Shown one piece after another: positions 17,962 through 26,811 of a DNA stretch of 64,000 nt. The stretch is taken from the NCBI RefSeq assembly GCF_039543565.1, contig NZ_BAABJZ010000002.1:10538-74537 (forward strand), read 5' to 3'. The DNA is from Ferrimonas pelagia. Its GTDB lineage: Bacteria > Pseudomonadota > Gammaproteobacteria > Enterobacterales > Shewanellaceae. Every line of letters starts with the position of its first letter. Positions within the stretch are counted from its first letter, which is position 1. The position numbers were made by a program, and so were the translations under genes. A model generated the notes under the pieces. That model searched no databases and was not told where the DNA came from. It saw only the letters and a list, made by a program, of their open reading frames with translations.

Positions 17962-18037
17962 GCGGCACTAGCTCAGTTGGTAGAGCGCGACCTTGCCAAG
18001 GTCGAGGTCACGAGTTCGAACCTCGTGTGCCGCTCCA
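17962..18037 (+). tRNA. glyV: tRNA-Gly(GCC), copy 1
   Basis: A 76-base cloverleaf with acceptor GCGGCAC/GTGCCGC, anticodon GCC in a CTTGCCAAG loop region, TTCGAA in the T arm and an encoded CCA. First of five identical copies. Confidence 0.97.
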
Positions 18038-18129
18038 CTCTTTTCATGAGTGGCAAAGTCTTCGCAAGAAGCGGTTTGAGTCTTAGGACTGAAACGACAA
18101 GTTGAAAAGTCTTCTTCGGAAGCAATGAT

Positions 18130-18205
18130 GCGGCACTAGCTCAGTTGGTAGAGCGCGACCTTGCCAAGGTCGAGGTCACGAGTTCGAACCTCGTGTGCCG
18201 CTCCA
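18130..18205 (+). tRNA. tRNA-Gly(GCC), copy 2
   Basis: Same 76 bases as copy 1, with encoded CCA. The 92-base spacer before it begins with a hairpin formed using the CCA end (CCACTC/GAGTGG). Confidence 0.97.
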
Positions 18206-18298
18206 CTCTTTTCATGAGTGGCAAAGTCTTCGCAAGAAGCGGTTTGAGTCTTCGGGCTGAAACGACAAGTTGAAAAAGTCTTCTTCGGAAGCAATGAT

Positions 18299-18374
18299 GC
18301 GGCACTAGCTCAGTTGGTAGAGCGCGACCTTGCCAAGGTCGAGGTCACGAGTTCGAACCTCGTGTGCCGCTCCA
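18299..18374 (+). tRNA. tRNA-Gly(GCC), copy 3
   Basis: Same 76 bases as copy 1, with encoded CCA. The spacer before it is nearly identical to the first spacer. Confidence 0.97.
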
Positions 18375-18467
18375 CTCTTTTCATGAGTGGCAAAGTCTTC
18401 GCAAGAAGCGGTTTGAGTCTTCGGGCTGAAACGACAACTTGAAAAAGTCTTCTTCGGAAGCAATGAT

Positions 18468-18543
18468 GCGGCACTAGCTCAGTTGGTAGAGCGCGACCTT
18501 GCCAAGGTCGAGGTCACGAGTTCGAACCTCGTGTGCCGCTCCA
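18468..18543 (+). tRNA. tRNA-Gly(GCC), copy 4
   Basis: Same 76 bases as copy 1, with encoded CCA. The spacer after it is shortened and lacks the CCACTC/GAGTGG hairpin. Confidence 0.97.
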
Positions 18544-18593
18544 ATTTAAAGTCTTCGTAAGAAGCGGTTTGAGTCCTCGGACTGAAACGACAA

Positions 18594-18669
18594 GCGGCAC
18601 TAGCTCAGTTGGTAGAGCGCGACCTTGCCAAGGTCGAGGTCACGAGTTCGAACCTCGTGTGCCGCTCCA
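18594..18669 (+). tRNA. tRNA-Gly(GCC), copy 5
   Basis: Same 76 bases as copy 1, with encoded CCA; last of the array, followed by the terminator at 18677. Confidence 0.97.
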
Positions 18670-18676
18670 AATACAG

Positions 18677-18706
18677 AAAAAACCACCCTTCTCGGGTGGT
18701 TTTTTC
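18677..18706 (+). terminator. Terminator of the tRNA-Gly operon
   Basis: Stem AACCACCC/GGGTGGTT between a run of A and a run of six T, 8 bases after the last tRNA. Confidence 0.92.
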
Positions 18707-18820
18707 GTTTCATGCATTCAGTATTTGACTCATTTCCCGTCTCAACCTTGCTGCAGAGTTCGTTTGTCTGCAATCTCAATGTCCGTATATCCTCCACCGC
18801 AAAGCGCTCAATTGTTTCGT

Positions 18821-18988
18821 TCAGTTATCCAGCTCATTGTCTTCGCTGTAGCTGATCACGACATAGAGATTCAGCGCCACCATGAGAATGCTCACGCCGA
18901 CAAGTGCCTGGAGCAGCCAAGGGGAAGCGAGTGGGAGGGAAACCAAAACGGCGGTCGCGCAAAGTACGCATAAGGTCAGCAACATCAT
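18821..18988 (-). CDS. Small membrane protein of 55 residues
   Basis: An open frame of 55 codons starting ATG-ATG at 18988, with an AAGGA about 9 bases upstream. The product has two hydrophobic segments (about 3-27 and 29-47) and an acidic hydrophilic tail ending SYSEDNELDN. The positive and negative charge pattern suggests an inner-membrane hairpin with the tail exposed. I recognise no family. It lies alone between the tRNA-Gly terminator and nnr. The layout (two helices, acidic tail) resembles the tiny proteins at 54073-54237 and 56346-56531. Confidence 0.55.
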   Translation of the reverse strand: MMLLTLCVLCATAVLVSLPLASPWLLQALVGVSILMVALNLYVVISYSEDNELDN

Positions 18989-19101
18989 AAGAAAACATCC
19001 TTATTGAGCATGATCAGAAATTGCAGTGCGACTGCATGACATACATCTCCACAGAGCTAAATTGTAGTTAGCTTTATGGATTTTGCTGGGGAGAAGTGAG
19101 C

Positions 19102-20589
19102 ATGCGGGCGGATAGGGTTGCGTTGCCGATCGGACTATATCATGCAGATCGGGTGCGTCAAAGCGAGCCTGAACTCGCGAAGGGCCTAGGGATCGCGCTG
19201 TACCAAGTTATGGAAGAGGCCGGATCGGAGGCGTGGCGGTTCGCCTTAAAGCGCTGGCCTGAGCTGAAAACCGTCTGCGTATTATGCGGCGGGGGCAATA
19301 ACGCCGGTGATGGCTACATATTGGCGCGATTGGCGCGTCAGGCGGGCCTGCGTGTCACCGTACGACAATTTCAACCTGAGGTTGCGCTGCAGGGAGATGC
19401 GGCTCGAGCGCAAACGGCCTGGGTGAGTGCTGGGGGCGCAATTGAGCCGCTAGACGACACGCTCCCCGCTACCGAACTGTACGTTGATGCCTTGGTCGGA
19501 ACCGGATTGCGGGGCGCATTGCGCGCGCCTTTGGCGAACATCGTCGCCCAGATCAATGCATCGACAGCGCCGGTATTGGCCATTGATATCCCCTCCGGTG
19601 TGAGCGGCCAAACTGGAGCGGTTGCCGGGGAGGCTGTCCAAGCCTGTGCGACCATCACCTTTGTGGCGGTGAAACCCGGGTTGCTGACTGGCAAGGCACC
19701 GGCTTACGTTGGTGAGTTGGTGTTTGCGCCATTGCAATTGGGCAAGCCGTTGGCGGGGGAACCGGCCGATCTACGCTGTGCGAAACCGGCGGATCTCAAG
19801 ACTTGGCTGCCGACACGCTCGATGGACAGCCATAAAGGAACGCATGGCCGTGTGCTGATCCTGGGCGGAGATGAGGGCATGGCCGGCGCCGCCCGCTTGG
19901 CCGGGGAAGCGGCGCTGCGCTGTGGAGCCGGGTTGGTGCGAGTAAATTGTGCGCCAGCCAGTGCCTTGCCAATTCAGCTTGGTCGACCGGAATTGATGGT
20001 TGAAAGCCGAGAGCCAGCTGAACTCGGACCTCGATTGGGCTGGGCGGATGTTCTGGTTGTCGGTCCTGGATTGGGTCAGCGCCCTTGGGCGGAGCAGATC
20101 TGGCAGCAGGCGCTGAGCCACGAAGGGGTTTGCTTGTTGGATGCCGATGCCTTGAACCTATTAGCTAAGCAGCCGATGACTCACACGAATTGGGTGCTTA
20201 CGCCGCATCCGGGCGAGGCTGCTCGGCTCTTGGGTTGCAGTACGGGGCAGGTGGAGTCGGATCGGTTTCGAGCGATCGTGGCATTGCAGCGACGCTTTGG
20301 TGGTGTGGTGGTGTTAAAAGGGGCTGGAAGCTTGATCTACGATGGTCAGCAGATGGTGTTGGCGCCGGTCGGCAATTCGGGGTTAGCGACGGGAGGCAGC
20401 GGCGATCTTTTATCTGGTATAATCGGCGGTTTGCTTGCACAGGGTTTGTCTTTGATGGATGCGGCTTGTGCAGGTGTCGTGGTACACGGTGAGGCGGCAG
20501 ACTCGGCGTTGGGTCCCGGTCCCCGTGGCATGTTACCGTCAGATCTGATGCAGGAGATCCGGCGATGGGTAAATGTAGAGGCGCTATGA
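19102..20589 (+). CDS. nnr: Bifunctional NAD(P)H-hydrate epimerase/dehydratase
   Basis: About 495 residues, the fused YjeF form. The N-terminal epimerase domain (about 1-215) carries GGGNNAGDGY and AIDIPSGV; the C-terminal ADP/ATP-dependent dehydratase domain (about 225-495) carries KGTHGRVLILGG, TPHPGEAARLL and the ligand-binding ATGGSGDLLSG. Together they repair damaged hydrated NAD(P)H. I start at ATG 19102, since GGGGAG is 8 bases upstream; the GTG two codons earlier is too close. First gene of the nnr-tsaE-amiB-mutL-miaA-hfq-hflX-hflKC series. Confidence 0.95.
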   Translation: MRADRVALPIGLYHADRVRQSEPELAKGLGIALYQVMEEAGSEAWRFALKRWPELKTVCVLCGGGNNAGDGYILARLARQAGLRVTVRQFQPEVALQGDAARAQTAWVSAGGAIEPLDDTLPATELYVDALVGTGLRGALRAPLANIVAQINASTAPVLAIDIPSGVSGQTGAVAGEAVQACATITFVAVKPGLLTGKAPAYVGELVFAPLQLGKPLAGEPADLRCAKPADLKTWLPTRSMDSHKGTHGRVLILGGDEGMAGAARLAGEAALRCGAGLVRVNCAPASALPIQLGRPELMVESREPAELGPRLGWADVLVVGPGLGQRPWAEQIWQQALSHEGVCLLDADALNLLAKQPMTHTNWVLTPHPGEAARLLGCSTGQVESDRFRAIVALQRRFGGVVVLKGAGSLIYDGQQMVLAPVGNSGLATGGSGDLLSGIIGGLLAQGLSLMDAACAGVVVHGEAADSALGPGPRGMLPSDLMQEIRRWVNVEAL

Positions 20590-21047
20590 ATCTGAGTTTT
20601 AATCTGGCCGACGAGGCGGATACTTTGGCACTGGGTAAGGCGTTGGCGGCGCAGATCCAGCCGCCACTGGTGATCCATCTGCATGGCGATCTTGGGGCGG
20701 GCAAAACGACCCTGACCCGTGGGTTGATCCAGTCGCTGGGCCATACTGGGGCGGTTAAAAGTCCGACCTACGCGCTGGTTGAGCCCTATGAGCTGAACGG
20801 CATGCAGGTGTATCATTTTGATCTTTATCGACTCAATGACCCTGAAGAGCTTGAGTTTATGGGGATCCGTGATTATTTTTCCGACACGACGCTGGCGTTG
20901 GTCGAGTGGCCGAGCAAAGGGGAGGGGCTGTTGCCTGAGGCGGATCTGACCATTGAGCTTGCCTACCAAGGTGAGGGACGCCTCGCCACATTAACGGGCA
21001 TTTCGGCTGCTGGTCTGCACTTATTGGCTCAACTGCAATCTGAATAA
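20586..21047 (+). CDS. tsaE: tRNA threonylcarbamoyladenosine biosynthesis ATPase TsaE
   Basis: A 153-residue P-loop protein. The Walker A is GDLGAGKTT (about residues 34-42), followed by the family VKSPTY and YHFDLYRL motifs. TsaE works with TsaB, TsaC and TsaD to make t6A at position 37 of ANN-reading tRNAs. It overlaps the nnr stop codon in ATGA, so translation is coupled; seven codons of open frame upstream are not needed. The order nnr-tsaE-amiB is conserved in gammaproteobacteria. Confidence 0.96.
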   Translation: MNLSFNLADEADTLALGKALAAQIQPPLVIHLHGDLGAGKTTLTRGLIQSLGHTGAVKSPTYALVEPYELNGMQVYHFDLYRLNDPEELEFMGIRDYFSDTTLALVEWPSKGEGLLPEADLTIELAYQGEGRLATLTGISAAGLHLLAQLQSE

Positions 21048-21049
21048 AA

Positions 21050-22354
21050 ATGACAGCACATCCGCTTCGGTATTTTGCGCTTCTTTGCTTAACCCTGCTT
21101 ATGGTCTGGCAGCCTGCCTTGGCCAACAGTGTGAATAATGTTCGAATTAGCCACTCGGAGGAGAAAACTCGGGTGGTGCTTGATCTGTCGACACAGACGA
21201 ATTTTGCTGTCTCTCGATTGACCGGGCCGGATCGGGTCGTGATCGATCTGGACAACAGCAAGCTTAATGCGTCGCTCGATGGGCTAGGGGAGCACTCTCC
21301 CTTGCTGCGGCGGGTTCGAACCAGCACGCCGACAGCGCCGGCCCATCTGCGTCTGGTGATCGATATGGCGCATTCCGCCAGTCATAAGGCCTTTCGTCTC
21401 GGGCCCTCCGATTCTGCGCCTCATCGATTGGTGTTGGATCTGGTCCCGACTGGACGCAATCCGGTACAGGGCGCGTCAGCCAAGCCTGGACGTAAGGTCG
21501 TGATCGCGCTTGATGCCGGGCATGGTGGCAAAGATCCCGGCTCGATTGGACCCAGCGGTACCTATGAGAAGAATGTGGTATTGCCGATCACCAAGCGGTT
21601 GAAGACGTTGCTTGATGCCCATCCAGGCTTTGATACCCAGATGGTGCGCAGTGGCGATTATTTCGTTAGTTTGGACGATCGTAGCGCCAAGGCCCGTCAA
21701 GCGAAGTCGGATCTGCTGGTTTCCATCCACGCCGATGCGTTTTCCACGCCACAACCGCGCGGGGCGTCCGTATGGGTACTGTCACTGCGTCGGGCCAATT
21801 CAGAAATGGGCCGCTGGCTTGAGCGGGATGATCGCTTGTCGGAGCTGCGCGGGATCGGCGAGGTGATCTCGCAAACCAGTCAGGATGATCCACACCTGCA
21901 GCGCACCTTCCTCGATCTGGCTCGAGAAAACTCGATGATGGAAAGCCAGGCTCTGGCGGGCAATATGCTCAAGGAGCTGGGCAAGGTGACGCGGTTGCAC
22001 AAATCGCGCCCCCAGTCGGCGTCATTGGCGGTGCTGAAATCGCCAGACTTCCCCTCTTTGCTGGTGGAAACTGGATTTATCTCTAATCCGAGCGAAGAGA
22101 AGCTGTTACGTTCATCAAGTCATCAAGAGAAGCTGGCTAATGCCTTGGCCAGCGCCATCATTGACCATTTCAGTCGCAATCCCCCGCGGGATTCTTGGTT
22201 GGCGCAGCGGCAAACACATAAAGTGAAAGCGGGTGAGTCGTTGTCACGGATCGCGAGTCGGTACAAGATCTCGGTTCAAGCGCTTAAGCAGGCCAATCAG
22301 CTTAGCTCCGACAATATCAAAGTCGGCCAAGAGCTGGTGATCCCCAAGTTGTAG
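21050..22354 (+). CDS. amiB: N-acetylmuramoyl-L-alanine amidase AmiB
   Basis: A 434-residue periplasmic amidase. A signal peptide (about 1-25, ending PALA) is followed by an AMIN domain (about 27-130), an Amidase_3 catalytic domain (about 150-370) and one LysM repeat at the C terminus (about 389-433, KVKAGESLSRIASRYKIS). Zinc ligands appear as His in DAGHGGKDPG, Glu in YEKN and His in SIHADAF, with the catalytic Glu in LLVETGF. It splits septal peptidoglycan at division and is normally activated by EnvC-like LytM factors. Two bases separate it from tsaE. Confidence 0.96.
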   Translation: MTAHPLRYFALLCLTLLMVWQPALANSVNNVRISHSEEKTRVVLDLSTQTNFAVSRLTGPDRVVIDLDNSKLNASLDGLGEHSPLLRRVRTSTPTAPAHLRLVIDMAHSASHKAFRLGPSDSAPHRLVLDLVPTGRNPVQGASAKPGRKVVIALDAGHGGKDPGSIGPSGTYEKNVVLPITKRLKTLLDAHPGFDTQMVRSGDYFVSLDDRSAKARQAKSDLLVSIHADAFSTPQPRGASVWVLSLRRANSEMGRWLERDDRLSELRGIGEVISQTSQDDPHLQRTFLDLARENSMMESQALAGNMLKELGKVTRLHKSRPQSASLAVLKSPDFPSLLVETGFISNPSEEKLLRSSSHQEKLANALASAIIDHFSRNPPRDSWLAQRQTHKVKAGESLSRIASRYKISVQALKQANQLSSDNIKVGQELVIPKL

Positions 22355-22362
22355 GAGGGCCT

Positions 22363-24144
22363 ATGGCCATTCAGATCTTACCGCCGCAGTTAGCGAACCA
22401 GATCGCGGCTGGCGAGGTGGTTGAGCGCCCCGCCTCGGTACTCAAAGAGTTGGTGGAAAACTGCGTCGATGCGGGCGCCACCAAGATCGAGATCGACATC
22501 GAGCGCGGCGGCAGCAAGTCCATGGTGATCCGCGATAACGGCAAAGGGATCCCGCAGCAGGAGCTGGCGTTAGCGTTAGCCCGCCACGCGACCTCGAAAG
22601 TCGCCAGCCTGGAGGATCTGGAGTCGATCCTCAGCTTTGGCTTTCGCGGAGAAGCGCTGGCCTCCATCAGCTCCGTGTCACGCCTAACGCTGAGTTCCCG
22701 CACGGCGGACGCCAGCGAGGCGTGGCAGGCGTACGCTGAAGGACGGGAGATGGCGGTGCAGGTTCAGCCGACCGCCCATCCGGTCGGGACGACCGTCGAG
22801 GTGGTGGATCTGTTCTTTAACACACCGGCCAGAAGGCGCTTTTTACGGGCAGATAAAACCGAGTTTACCCATATCGAAGAGCAGCTAAGGCGGATTGCTT
22901 TGGCGCAGGATGAGGTGCACTTTAGTTTACGTCACAACGGCAAGCTGGTTCGGCAGTATCGCCCCGCCCGCAATGAGCGACAAAAGCATCAGCGATTGGC
23001 CTCGATTTGCGGCAGCGCCTTTGCCGAGCGCGCCTTTAGCCTGCGCTGCAGCAATGACGAATTGGCGATGACCGGTTTCCTGGCGTTGGATGACGACAGG
23101 GCTCGCGTGTCGGATGTGCAGTATTTTTACGTCAATGGCCGGGTCGTGCGCGACAAGCTGGTGAATCATGCGGTGCGTCAGGCGCTGGAGGAGGCCGGAC
23201 TGAGTTGGGCGGCTGGGTATGTGTTGTACCTGACTCTGGATCCCCACGAGGTCGACGTAAACGTACACCCTGCTAAGCATGAGGTGCGTTTCCACCAGGC
23301 GCGCTACGTGCACGATTTTATTCAGACCGCGCTGCAACAGGCACTGGCTCAACGGCCCGTCCCCGAGGATGGAGCCAGCGAACCGGTGTTCTCGCCACCG
23401 CAAGAGATCGCTTTGGCATCCGTGTCAGCGCCGGCGGCCGCGAGCGTGCGCGAAAGCGCGACGGAATATCGTGGCAGCGTCAGCCGGGGTTCAGGTGGCG
23501 ACAGGCATTATAGTCCGCCGCCCTTGCGCCCTGCCGTGCCTCGGCCTGCGGCCGTTAGTGGTTACGCGGCCTTGATGCAAACACCGGAGCCGGAGCCGGA
23601 GCCGGCGGCGGACGCGAGACTCGGCGACGGTTGGCGTTGGTTGGCTGATCTGGCGAACGATCATATTCTGGCGGTGAATCAAGGCGAATTGAAGATTTTA
23701 GCGGTGACGGCTTTGCACCGCTTCGTGCAAAAGCAGCAGCTGATGGCACGATTGCCACAAGGCTTGGTGGGCCAACCTTTGCTGCTGCCGATCAGTATTC
23801 CTGCCGATGTTAATTGGCTGGCAGTATTAGAGCAGCAGCAGGAACTTTTGCGTAGACTCGGCATCGAAGTGGTTTCTCATGGAAAGCGTTTGGTGGTCCG
23901 AACCGTTCCGGCGGTACTGCGACAGGCGGATCTGGTCAAAGCCATGACTGAGCTGCTGCAGTGGCTCGAGCAGGACACACCGGCCGCCGAGGCGTTAGCG
24001 CATTGGCTGGCGCAATGGAGTGTACCCGAGCTGGGCGGCAAAGCCCTGTGGCAACAGCTCAGCACCGATGATCAGCACAAGGTGCTGGATGAGCGGGGCA
24101 TTACACTTCCCTGGCAAACATATTTGGAGCAAGAACATGAGTGA
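22363..24144 (+). CDS. mutL: DNA mismatch repair protein MutL
   Basis: A 593-residue GHKL ATPase. N-terminal motifs are ELVENCVDAGATK, RDNGKGI and FGFRGEALASISSV (within residues 1-110), with a transducer domain to about 330, a variable Pro/Ala/Ser-rich linker (about 335-420, including PEPEPEP) and a C-terminal dimerisation domain. No DQHAxxER endonuclease motif is seen, as expected where MutH cuts. It couples MutS mismatch recognition to MutH and UvrD. It overlaps miaA by 8 bases. Confidence 0.97.
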   Translation: MAIQILPPQLANQIAAGEVVERPASVLKELVENCVDAGATKIEIDIERGGSKSMVIRDNGKGIPQQELALALARHATSKVASLEDLESILSFGFRGEALASISSVSRLTLSSRTADASEAWQAYAEGREMAVQVQPTAHPVGTTVEVVDLFFNTPARRRFLRADKTEFTHIEEQLRRIALAQDEVHFSLRHNGKLVRQYRPARNERQKHQRLASICGSAFAERAFSLRCSNDELAMTGFLALDDDRARVSDVQYFYVNGRVVRDKLVNHAVRQALEEAGLSWAAGYVLYLTLDPHEVDVNVHPAKHEVRFHQARYVHDFIQTALQQALAQRPVPEDGASEPVFSPPQEIALASVSAPAAASVRESATEYRGSVSRGSGGDRHYSPPPLRPAVPRPAAVSGYAALMQTPEPEPEPAADARLGDGWRWLADLANDHILAVNQGELKILAVTALHRFVQKQQLMARLPQGLVGQPLLLPISIPADVNWLAVLEQQQELLRRLGIEVVSHGKRLVVRTVPAVLRQADLVKAMTELLQWLEQDTPAAEALAHWLAQWSVPELGGKALWQQLSTDDQHKVLDERGITLPWQTYLEQEHE

Positions 24145-25063
24145 TCAGCGCCCATTGGCGATATGCCTGATGGGACCCACCGCTTCGGGCAAGACCGATC
24201 TGGCCATTGCCCTGCGTCAGCAGCTGCCGGTGGAGCTGATCAGTGTCGATTCGGCACTGATTTACCAGGGAATGGATATTGGTACGGCGAAGCCGAGTGC
24301 CGATGAGCTGGCGCGGGCTCCGCACCGGTTGATCGACATCCGCGATCCCGCTCAAAGCTACTCGGCGGCCGACTTTGCCGCTGATGCACTGAGGGAGATG
24401 GAGGCGATCCAGCTGGCGGGGAAGATCCCGCTGTTGGTGGGCGGGACCATGATGTATTTCAAGGCCCTGCTGGAAGGACTCTCGCCGCTGCCGAGCGCCG
24501 ATCCCGCCATTCGTGCGGAGATCGAGCGGGAAGCTTTGGCGAAGGGTTGGCATGCGATGCATGAGCAGCTCGCCGCGATCGATCCTGTGGCGGCGAATCG
24601 AATTCACCCGAATGATCCCCAGCGATTGTCGAGGGCACTGGAAATCTATAAAATATCAGGTAAGAGTCTGACTTTCCTGACCCAGCAAAAGCGTCCGCCT
24701 TTGCCATTTCGAACCGTACAGTTCGCGATTGCACCCCAACAACGGGCGACACTCCATCAATGTATTGAACAACGTTTTTTGGCGATGCTGGAGCAGGGCT
24801 TTGAGCGTGAAGTCCGTCAATTACATGCTCGAGACGATCTGCATCCGGGATTACCGTCGATCCGTTGTGTCGGTTATCGCCAGATGTGGTCGTACATTGA
24901 ACAAGAGATCAGCTATGAGGAGATGGTGGCCCAAGGGGTTGCCGCGACCCGCCAGTTGGCTAAACGACAACTGACTTGGCTGCGAGGCTGGGAAGGGGTG
25001 GATTGGCTCGATTCTCTCGAAGATGGTAATGTAGACAAAGTGTTGAGAAAATTAGCCTTGTAA
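24137..25063 (+). CDS. miaA: tRNA dimethylallyltransferase MiaA
   Basis: A 308-residue enzyme. The P-loop is MGPTASGKTDLA (about 11-22), followed by SVDSALIYQGMDIGTAKP and the substrate-binding RHRLIDI-type segment. It adds dimethylallyl to A37 of tRNAs reading UNN codons. I place the start at 24137, inside the last codons of mutL, where the family N terminus begins; the open frame extends far into mutL but is not conserved there. Followed by hfq, the classic miaA-hfq-hflX arrangement. Confidence 0.97.
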   Translation: MSDQRPLAICLMGPTASGKTDLAIALRQQLPVELISVDSALIYQGMDIGTAKPSADELARAPHRLIDIRDPAQSYSAADFAADALREMEAIQLAGKIPLLVGGTMMYFKALLEGLSPLPSADPAIRAEIEREALAKGWHAMHEQLAAIDPVAANRIHPNDPQRLSRALEIYKISGKSLTFLTQQKRPPLPFRTVQFAIAPQQRATLHQCIEQRFLAMLEQGFEREVRQLHARDDLHPGLPSIRCVGYRQMWSYIEQEISYEEMVAQGVAATRQLAKRQLTWLRGWEGVDWLDSLEDGNVDKVLRKLAL

Positions 25064-25156
25064 AACAGTCTGGGCTATAAGTTAATTGCGCTTGGGTATG
25101 CTAAACGCCGCTCATACTTTGTCGATAGCTAAAAACAAATTTATAAGGAATACAGA

Positions 25157-25438
25157 ATGGCTAAGGGGCAATCTCTTCAAGACCCGTTTCTGAACGCACT
25201 GCGCCGTGAGCGCGTTCCCGTTTCTATCTATCTGGTAAACGGTATTAAACTTCAGGGCCAGATCGAATCTTTCGATCAGTTCGTTATTTTGCTGAAGAAC
25301 ACAGTGAGCCAAATGGTGTATAAGCACGCCATCTCGACTGTGGTGCCTGGACGCCAATTCAACATGGGCCAGAGTCAGCCACCGGCTGGCGCTCAAGGTA
25401 ATTACAATAGTTCCGATCACGGTGACAACAACGCCTGA
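25157..25438 (+). CDS. hfq: RNA chaperone Hfq
   Basis: A 93-residue Hfq. Sm1 and Sm2 motifs are intact: GQSLQDPFLNALRRERVPV with Gln8 and Phe42-type proximal-face residues, then VYKHAISTVVP (the KH of the proximal site). The C-terminal tail is short and acidic at the end (SSDHGDNNA), shorter than the E. coli tail. The hexamer pairs small RNAs with mRNAs and controls mRNA stability. The start has a TAAGGAAT site. The 93 bases between miaA and hfq may hold a promoter, as in E. coli. Confidence 0.98.
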   Translation: MAKGQSLQDPFLNALRRERVPVSIYLVNGIKLQGQIESFDQFVILLKNTVSQMVYKHAISTVVPGRQFNMGQSQPPAGAQGNYNSSDHGDNNA

Positions 25439-25461
25439 TCCAAATTTAGGAGTAAGTCTGC

Positions 25462-26751
25462 TTGTTTGAGCGGTATGAAGCAGGCGAACGTGCGGTTCTC
25501 GTTCACATCGATTTCTCTCAGGAGGGTGAACGGGAAGATCTGGAAGAGCTGCGCCTACTGGTGAGCTCGGCCGGAGTCGATTCCTGTGGCATTGTCACAG
25601 GACGCCGCGCCAGTCCCCACCCCAAATATTTCTGTGGCACAGGGAAAGCGGAGGAGATTGCCGCGTTTGTTCAGGCTGAACAAGCGGATGTGGTGATCTT
25701 CAATCATGCCCTGAGTCCCGCCCAAGAACGTAATCTCGAGATGCTTTGTCAGTGCCGGGTGCTTGATCGTACCGGACTGATCTTGGATATCTTTGCCCAG
25801 CGCGCCCGAACCCACGAAGGGAAACTGCAGGTTGAGCTGGCGCAGTTGCGTTATCTATCGACCCGTTTGATCCGAGGATGGACCCACCTAGAGCGCCAAA
25901 AGGGCGGTATTGGTCTGCGTGGCCCGGGGGAAACCCAGCTGGAGACGGATCGTCGATTGCTGCGTGAGCGGATCAAAACCATCCTTAAGCGTTTGGAAAA
26001 AGTGGCCAAGCAGCGTGAGCAGGGTCGTCGTGCCCGGCAGCGCCGCGAAGTGCCGACGGTCTCTCTGGTTGGGTATACCAACGCCGGCAAGTCCACCTTG
26101 TTTAATCGCATCACCGATTCCGGGGTGTACGCGGCGGATCAGCTGTTTGCGACCTTGGATCCGACCTTGCGCCGCATCGAGATCTCGGAGGTTGGCCCGG
26201 CCATCCTGGCCGATACCGTTGGCTTTATTCGACACCTGCCGCATGATCTGGTGGCGGCCTTTAAGGGCACGCTGACCGAGACCCGAGAAGCGGATCTGCT
26301 GCTCCATGTGGTGGATTGCTCGGACGAGCGGGCGGCGGAGAACATCGAGTCTGTGCATGAGGTGCTGGATGAGATCGACGCCGACGAGATCCCAAGGCTG
26401 CTGGTCTATAACAAGATCGATCAATTAGAAGAGGCCACCCCGCGGATAGACCGTGATGAAGATGGCAATCCTAGCCGGGTTTGGCTCAGTGCCCAGGCCG
26501 ATCAAGGGATCGACCTGCTGTTTTCAGCGCTGACCGAGCGTTTAGGCGATTCGATCGTCGATCTGTCGTTGGCGTTTCCGCCGGATTCGGGCCGGTGGTT
26601 ATCCCGTTGCTATGAGCTTAATGCAGTGATGAGTAGCGGATATGATGACCAAGGACACACAATTGTTCATTTGCGTATGCCTGAGCGAGACTGGCAGCGT
26701 TTGCTGAAAGCCTCAGAAGGTCAGCTTGCTGACTTTATCCTTGAGTCATAG
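25462..26751 (+). CDS. hflX: Ribosome-splitting GTPase HflX
   Basis: A 429-residue GTPase starting with TTG at 25462, after AGGAG at 25448-25452; MFERYEAGE is the family N terminus. The HflX domain (about 1-190, with RARTHEGKLQVELAQL and the GPGETQLETDRR glycine-rich motif) precedes the GTPase domain: GYTNAGKST (G1), DTVGFI (G3) and NKID (G4). It splits stalled 70S ribosomes under heat or antibiotic stress. It is cotranscribed with hfq by spacing (23 bases). Confidence 0.96.
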   Translation: MFERYEAGERAVLVHIDFSQEGEREDLEELRLLVSSAGVDSCGIVTGRRASPHPKYFCGTGKAEEIAAFVQAEQADVVIFNHALSPAQERNLEMLCQCRVLDRTGLILDIFAQRARTHEGKLQVELAQLRYLSTRLIRGWTHLERQKGGIGLRGPGETQLETDRRLLRERIKTILKRLEKVAKQREQGRRARQRREVPTVSLVGYTNAGKSTLFNRITDSGVYAADQLFATLDPTLRRIEISEVGPAILADTVGFIRHLPHDLVAAFKGTLTETREADLLLHVVDCSDERAAENIESVHEVLDEIDADEIPRLLVYNKIDQLEEATPRIDRDEDGNPSRVWLSAQADQGIDLLFSALTERLGDSIVDLSLAFPPDSGRWLSRCYELNAVMSSGYDDQGHTIVHLRMPERDWQRLLKASEGQLADFILES

Positions 26752-26811
26752 GCTGATAAATTAGCTAGAGTTACAACATCCTACCGATCGTATATCTATG
26801 GAGCAGTGTTA

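Larger units (their letters stand above)
17962..18669 (+). repeat. Tandem tRNA-Gly repeat array (4 full periods plus last tRNA)
   Basis: Periods of 168, 169, 169 and 126 bases. The spacers repeat almost exactly and contain small potential processing hairpins: CTTC-GCAA-GAAG and CTTC-TTC-GGAAG. The near-identity of spacers points to amplification by unequal crossing-over or ongoing gene conversion. Confidence 0.95.

Noticed and set aside
17962..18669. Reading the regular 169-base repeats as a CRISPR-like array
   Set aside because: The repeat is a complete tRNA-Gly gene with encoded CCA and the spacers are also repeated, not unique.
18533..18820. Open frames running through the last tRNA-Gly and its terminator
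   Set aside because: They consist of tRNA sequence and a terminator and have no ribosome site.
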